Source: an uncultured Candidatus Peregrinibacteria bacterium
Lineage (GTDB): Bacteria > Patescibacteriota > Gracilibacteria > Peribacterales > Peribacteraceae
DNA: 64,000 bases
Direction: 5' to 3'
NCBI GenBank assembly: GCA_903825315.1
Contig: CAIKAD010000005.1
Location: forward strand, 186,001 to 250,000
Each line of letters begins with the position of its first letter. Position 1 is the stretch's first letter. The notes under the pieces were generated by a model. That model ran no database searches and had not been told where the DNA came from. It worked only from the letters and a program-made list of their open reading frames with translations. Made by a program: the position numbers and the translations under genes. This document shows positions 61,531 through 64,000 of this stretch, piece by piece.

Positions 61531-62694
61531 TTGTTTTACTCTACAGACGTGAAGACCATCCTCCTCATCTCACCGTACTGGAAGGAGCCCCATCGCTGGA
61601 TGGTGAGCTCTGTGAAACTCGCTGACCTCTGGCAGCGGTTGGGGTATCGGGTCGTGATGGTGTGTATGGGATCACCTCCATCCTCCGATCCTTCTTCCTC
61701 TGGTCGGACGAACCGGGAGGTAGTTTCTGACACTCTCGTCATCTATCGAAAGAAGGATATCTTCTTCAAAGATCCATGGAATTATGGAATCGCGCTTGGC
61801 TTCTCCGGATTCGTGATGAGAGTGGCGAAGGAGGAGAAGCCAGATCTCATCGTCATCAACAAGCTCCTCTTTTGGACATCGCTCGTGGGAATCCGTCTCC
61901 GGCTCGCCGGTCGCAGGTTCATTCTCCTTACCGATGCGTTGGTAGGAATGACGTGGTGGCCGCGCGGATGGCTGCCCAAGGTGGGCGCGTTCCTCTATGC
62001 ATGGACGCTGGGGTGGCTCATCCTCTGTCTTGCCGAACGTGTGGTGACGTTTCATCCGCAGCCGGCGAACCTCTTGCGAAGATTGATGATTTCACGGAAG
62101 ACGCAGGTCATTCCAACGGGAATTGATCCAGCTCCCTACGGTCGCCGGAATGATCAAGCTTCAATTCACAATGATCAAAACGTCACGCTAACGTATGTGG
62201 GACGACTGGAGTCCATCAAAGGCGTGGAGGATTTTCTTGCCACCGCAGCTTCCGTAAAGCTGGATGCTCCCTCGCTGCGCATCCAGGTGGTCGGTTGGTA
62301 TGCTGACGGTCATCCGCTGGTGACGCGGTATGCGGACCGCGCGGATTTTACGGGGCTCCGTGATGATATTCCCACGATCCTCTCCCAAACGGACATCTTC
62401 GTGTTGCCGAGTTACAGCGAGGGGCTTTCCAATGCGCTCATGGAGGCGATGGCGTCTGGCTGTGCGTGTATTGCGAGCGAGGTAGGCGGCAACTGCTTCC
62501 TCATCCAGAACGGAGTGTCGGGCCTCCTCTTCCCCGCCGGAGACCGCGAAGCACTGGCGGCGCACATCCGGCGTCTGCTCAGCGATCCCGCCAAGCGCAA
62601 GGCGATGGGCGAGGCGGCGCGCAGGCGCATCGACGAGACGTTCAGTTGGAGTGTTGTGGGGGAACAGTATCGAGAGCTTTTTCAAACAGCATGA
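61531..62694 (+). CDS. GT4 glycosyltransferase
   Basis: The protein has 387 aa if started at TTG 61531 (GAGGG nearby); a GTG at 61549 is equally likely and would begin VKTILLISPYW. The N-terminal domain has ISPYWKEPHRWMVSSVKLAD and HPQPANLLRRL. The C-terminal GT-B donor site has LTYVGRLESIKGVEDFL and DIFVLPSYSEGLSNALMEAMASG with the E-x7-E pair. It probably acts in surface glycan assembly with the preceding genes. The 3' end overlaps the convergent downstream gene by 53 bp. Confidence 0.9.
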   Translation: MFYSTDVKTILLISPYWKEPHRWMVSSVKLADLWQRLGYRVVMVCMGSPPSSDPSSSGRTNREVVSDTLVIYRKKDIFFKDPWNYGIALGFSGFVMRVAKEEKPDLIVINKLLFWTSLVGIRLRLAGRRFILLTDALVGMTWWPRGWLPKVGAFLYAWTLGWLILCLAERVVTFHPQPANLLRRLMISRKTQVIPTGIDPAPYGRRNDQASIHNDQNVTLTYVGRLESIKGVEDFLATAASVKLDAPSLRIQVVGWYADGHPLVTRYADRADFTGLRDDIPTILSQTDIFVLPSYSEGLSNALMEAMASGCACIASEVGGNCFLIQNGVSGLLFPAGDREALAAHIRRLLSDPAKRKAMGEAARRRIDETFSWSVVGEQYRELFQTA

Positions 62695-64000
62695 GTTGTT
62701 TGTAGAGTGGAGGAACGTGTTCTACTGGCGCAGACAGATTTGTTTTGTCTCGCCGGAAGATTTTAAGCAATTCGGGATCTTCGGGCTGATACCCTTCGAG
62801 GGGGTATGCGGCAATGTCGCCCAGTCGCTCGACGTATCCACGCGTCCCGTCGATGACGAAGCGTACCGGCAATGCGAGGTTCCCATCGTTCAGAAGTTTG
62901 CGCACTTCCTCTTTTTGCAGGAGCGAGGGGTAAGGCACAACGAATGTGGCTGCAGGGGAGAACAGTTGCATGGCATTGAAGTGCCTGACAGATGCCTTCA
63001 ATAGATGGAAATCGATGTCGAAATCGCTGCCCATGCAGTGGACCTTCCTGTAAGGAAGCTGTGCCCCGAGGAGTACTTCCCGGTAATGAAAATCGAAGGC
63101 AGCGTCTACAGGTACTTTGTTCGTAGGGAGGTTGCGCAAAGAAAAGCAACGCAAGCGGCATTCTTCGCCGTTTTCGGGGGTCTTCCCCCGTACGAAATCT
63201 GCCGGTATGGCGCCGTCGGGAACACGGGAAATGGAAAAGGAGGGAGGATCGAACTTGCGCGTGTAGAGTGCCTGGAGGATGTAGTCACGCGCCTCTTCCT
63301 GCATCGACTGAATCTCGAGAAGAAGACAATGATCTGGGCCCAGGAGCGAGCGTACTCCTTCGTATGTTTCCACAAGGCGTTGTATGCATGATGCGGTGAG
63401 ATCCTTTTCCGCGTTCCGTTCCGCGAAGTGTCGTACCGATGCCCTGTCTACAACGGCATACCCATGCGTGTTCTCTCCACGGGAAAGCAAGTGATAACGG
63501 CCTTCTATCGCTGAATCGGCAACCATTTGTCTGTTGATCCCCGGCACATATTCCCAGTAAGAATAACTGGTTTCCTCGTCAAACTCCGAGGGATCAATGT
63601 TCTGCATACGGGAGAAGTCACTGCAGCTGGTCTTGCTCGTTCCGCGCATAAGGGTCTCGATGAATTGCTGACGTAGGATCCGCGCCTGTTCCGAGATAAG
63701 AATGTGAGGCAGCCATTGATTATGGAACTTATCACACCTCATCCGGATTAATTCCTCTGAGAGATATTGTTCCATAGCTTTCCCGTTGGGCTTATCAACC
63801 ACGATAGAATCGCGCACGCCCGAAATCCCATCAAGATCCTGCGGATGTTCGCTGCGGATGATAAAGGGTAACTTGCTCCTGCGCGCTTCGTCCAAATTCT
63901 CAAAGATGCGGGGGACGTCAAAACCGTGTGTCGCCAGATAGGCACAAACTTCCCGCTTGGGTTGATGCGGTCGGTGTTGAAGAAAATATCCTGGCTCCTG
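62642..64000 (-). CDS. Unknown protein, 5' end beyond the window
   Basis: The frame is open to the right edge, so at least 452 residues with no start visible. Upstream of residue 63895 the frame continues as CAYLATHGFDVPRIFENLDE. The segment KLPFIIRSEHPQDLDGISGV resembles the start of ATP-grasp or PEP-synthase-type nucleotide-binding domains (the RS-E-D pattern), but this is weak. The rest is mixed, with DFDIDFHLLKASVRHFNAMQ and LPVRFVIDGTRGYVERLGDI. It is convergent with the GT4 gene and overlaps it by 53 bp, unusual for this window. Confidence 0.6.
   Translation of the reverse strand, partial: QEPGYFLQHRPHQPKREVCAYLATHGFDVPRIFENLDEARRSKLPFIIRSEHPQDLDGISGVRDSIVVDKPNGKAMEQYLSEELIRMRCDKFHNQWLPHILISEQARILRQQFIETLMRGTSKTSCSDFSRMQNIDPSEFDEETSYSYWEYVPGINRQMVADSAIEGRYHLLSRGENTHGYAVVDRASVRHFAERNAEKDLTASCIQRLVETYEGVRSLLGPDHCLLLEIQSMQEEARDYILQALYTRKFDPPSFSISRVPDGAIPADFVRGKTPENGEECRLRCFSLRNLPTNKVPVDAAFDFHYREVLLGAQLPYRKVHCMGSDFDIDFHLLKASVRHFNAMQLFSPAATFVVPYPSLLQKEEVRKLLNDGNLALPVRFVIDGTRGYVERLGDIAAYPLEGYQPEDPELLKIFRRDKTNLSAPVEHVPPLYKQLMLFEKALDTVPPQHSN

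Overview
The window reads as one 64 kb piece of a small, streamlined bacterial chromosome with medium-high GC. The gene content is mostly housekeeping: replication, peptidoglycan, aminoacyl-tRNA synthetases and Fe-S assembly. Many short exported proteins carry Ser-rich linkers, operons are few, and Shine-Dalgarno sites are rare. I infer a Patescibacteria/CPR-type organism, possibly a Peregrinibacteria/Peribacteria relative, but no rRNA or complete ribosomal protein set is present to prove it. TGA is a normal stop codon here, which argues against the UGA-recoding CPR lineages.

Layout. 1-4.1 kb: a truncated tsaC and dnaE. 4.2-6.2 kb: an AT-rich spacer and a probably imported secreted protein with a planctomycete-like LEPR-XLL signal and RTX-like repeats. 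6.3-14.2 kb: a tightly coupled minus-strand operon of five exported Cys-containing proteins that I do not recognise. 14.4-18.2 kb: a two-OB-fold SSB, a small hypothetical, murB and gltX. 18.3-20.5 kb: an acetylglutamate kinase/acetyltransferase fusion and a lipoprotein cyclophilin. 20.7-25.7 kb: murG, ftsW, lspA, murA and a degenerate MBL protein. 25.8-30 kb: tRNA-Arg, a P-loop kinase-like gene of lower GC, uppP and an SLH-domain surface protein. 30-34.9 kb: pyrF, an exported protein, comM/yifB, yraN and pgl. 35.1-36.5 kb: a SAM-I riboswitch and metK. 36.7-45 kb: coiled-coil proteins, an RF-like GGQ protein, a PGRP amidase-SpoIID fusion, a GT4, an S23 four-helix gene and serS. 45-52.7 kb: a ChbG-like deacetylase, uvrB, two polysaccharide deacetylases and pheT. 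52.8-56.6 kb: a Cys-rich membrane protein, tRNA-Ser, a 35-aa basic protein, bL28, an M50 protease, tRNA-Thr, sufU and sufS. 56.7-64 kb: a surface-glycan block (polytopic glycosyltransferase, GT2 with DUF2304, GT4) and a truncated unknown gene.

The genes fit an organism that makes its own peptidoglycan (murA, murB, murG, ftsW, uppP), remodels it (amidase-SpoIID, deacetylases) and covers it with SLH-anchored and glycosylated material.

Three signals are not explained by ordinary genes. First, most spacers contain hairpin-forming arrays of short degenerate words (for example GAAACCGAG, AGTATTG, TGACCAA, TTTCTCG). Some of these run in frame into dnaE, a GT4 and a deacetylase, much like Rickettsia palindromic elements. 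Second, two genes (chbG-like and bL28) have a diverged terminal fragment of themselves nearby, each joined exactly to the same 17-bp motif. Third, a -10-like hexamer lies 6-11 nt upstream of the start codon in about 17 genes, suggesting widespread leaderless transcription.
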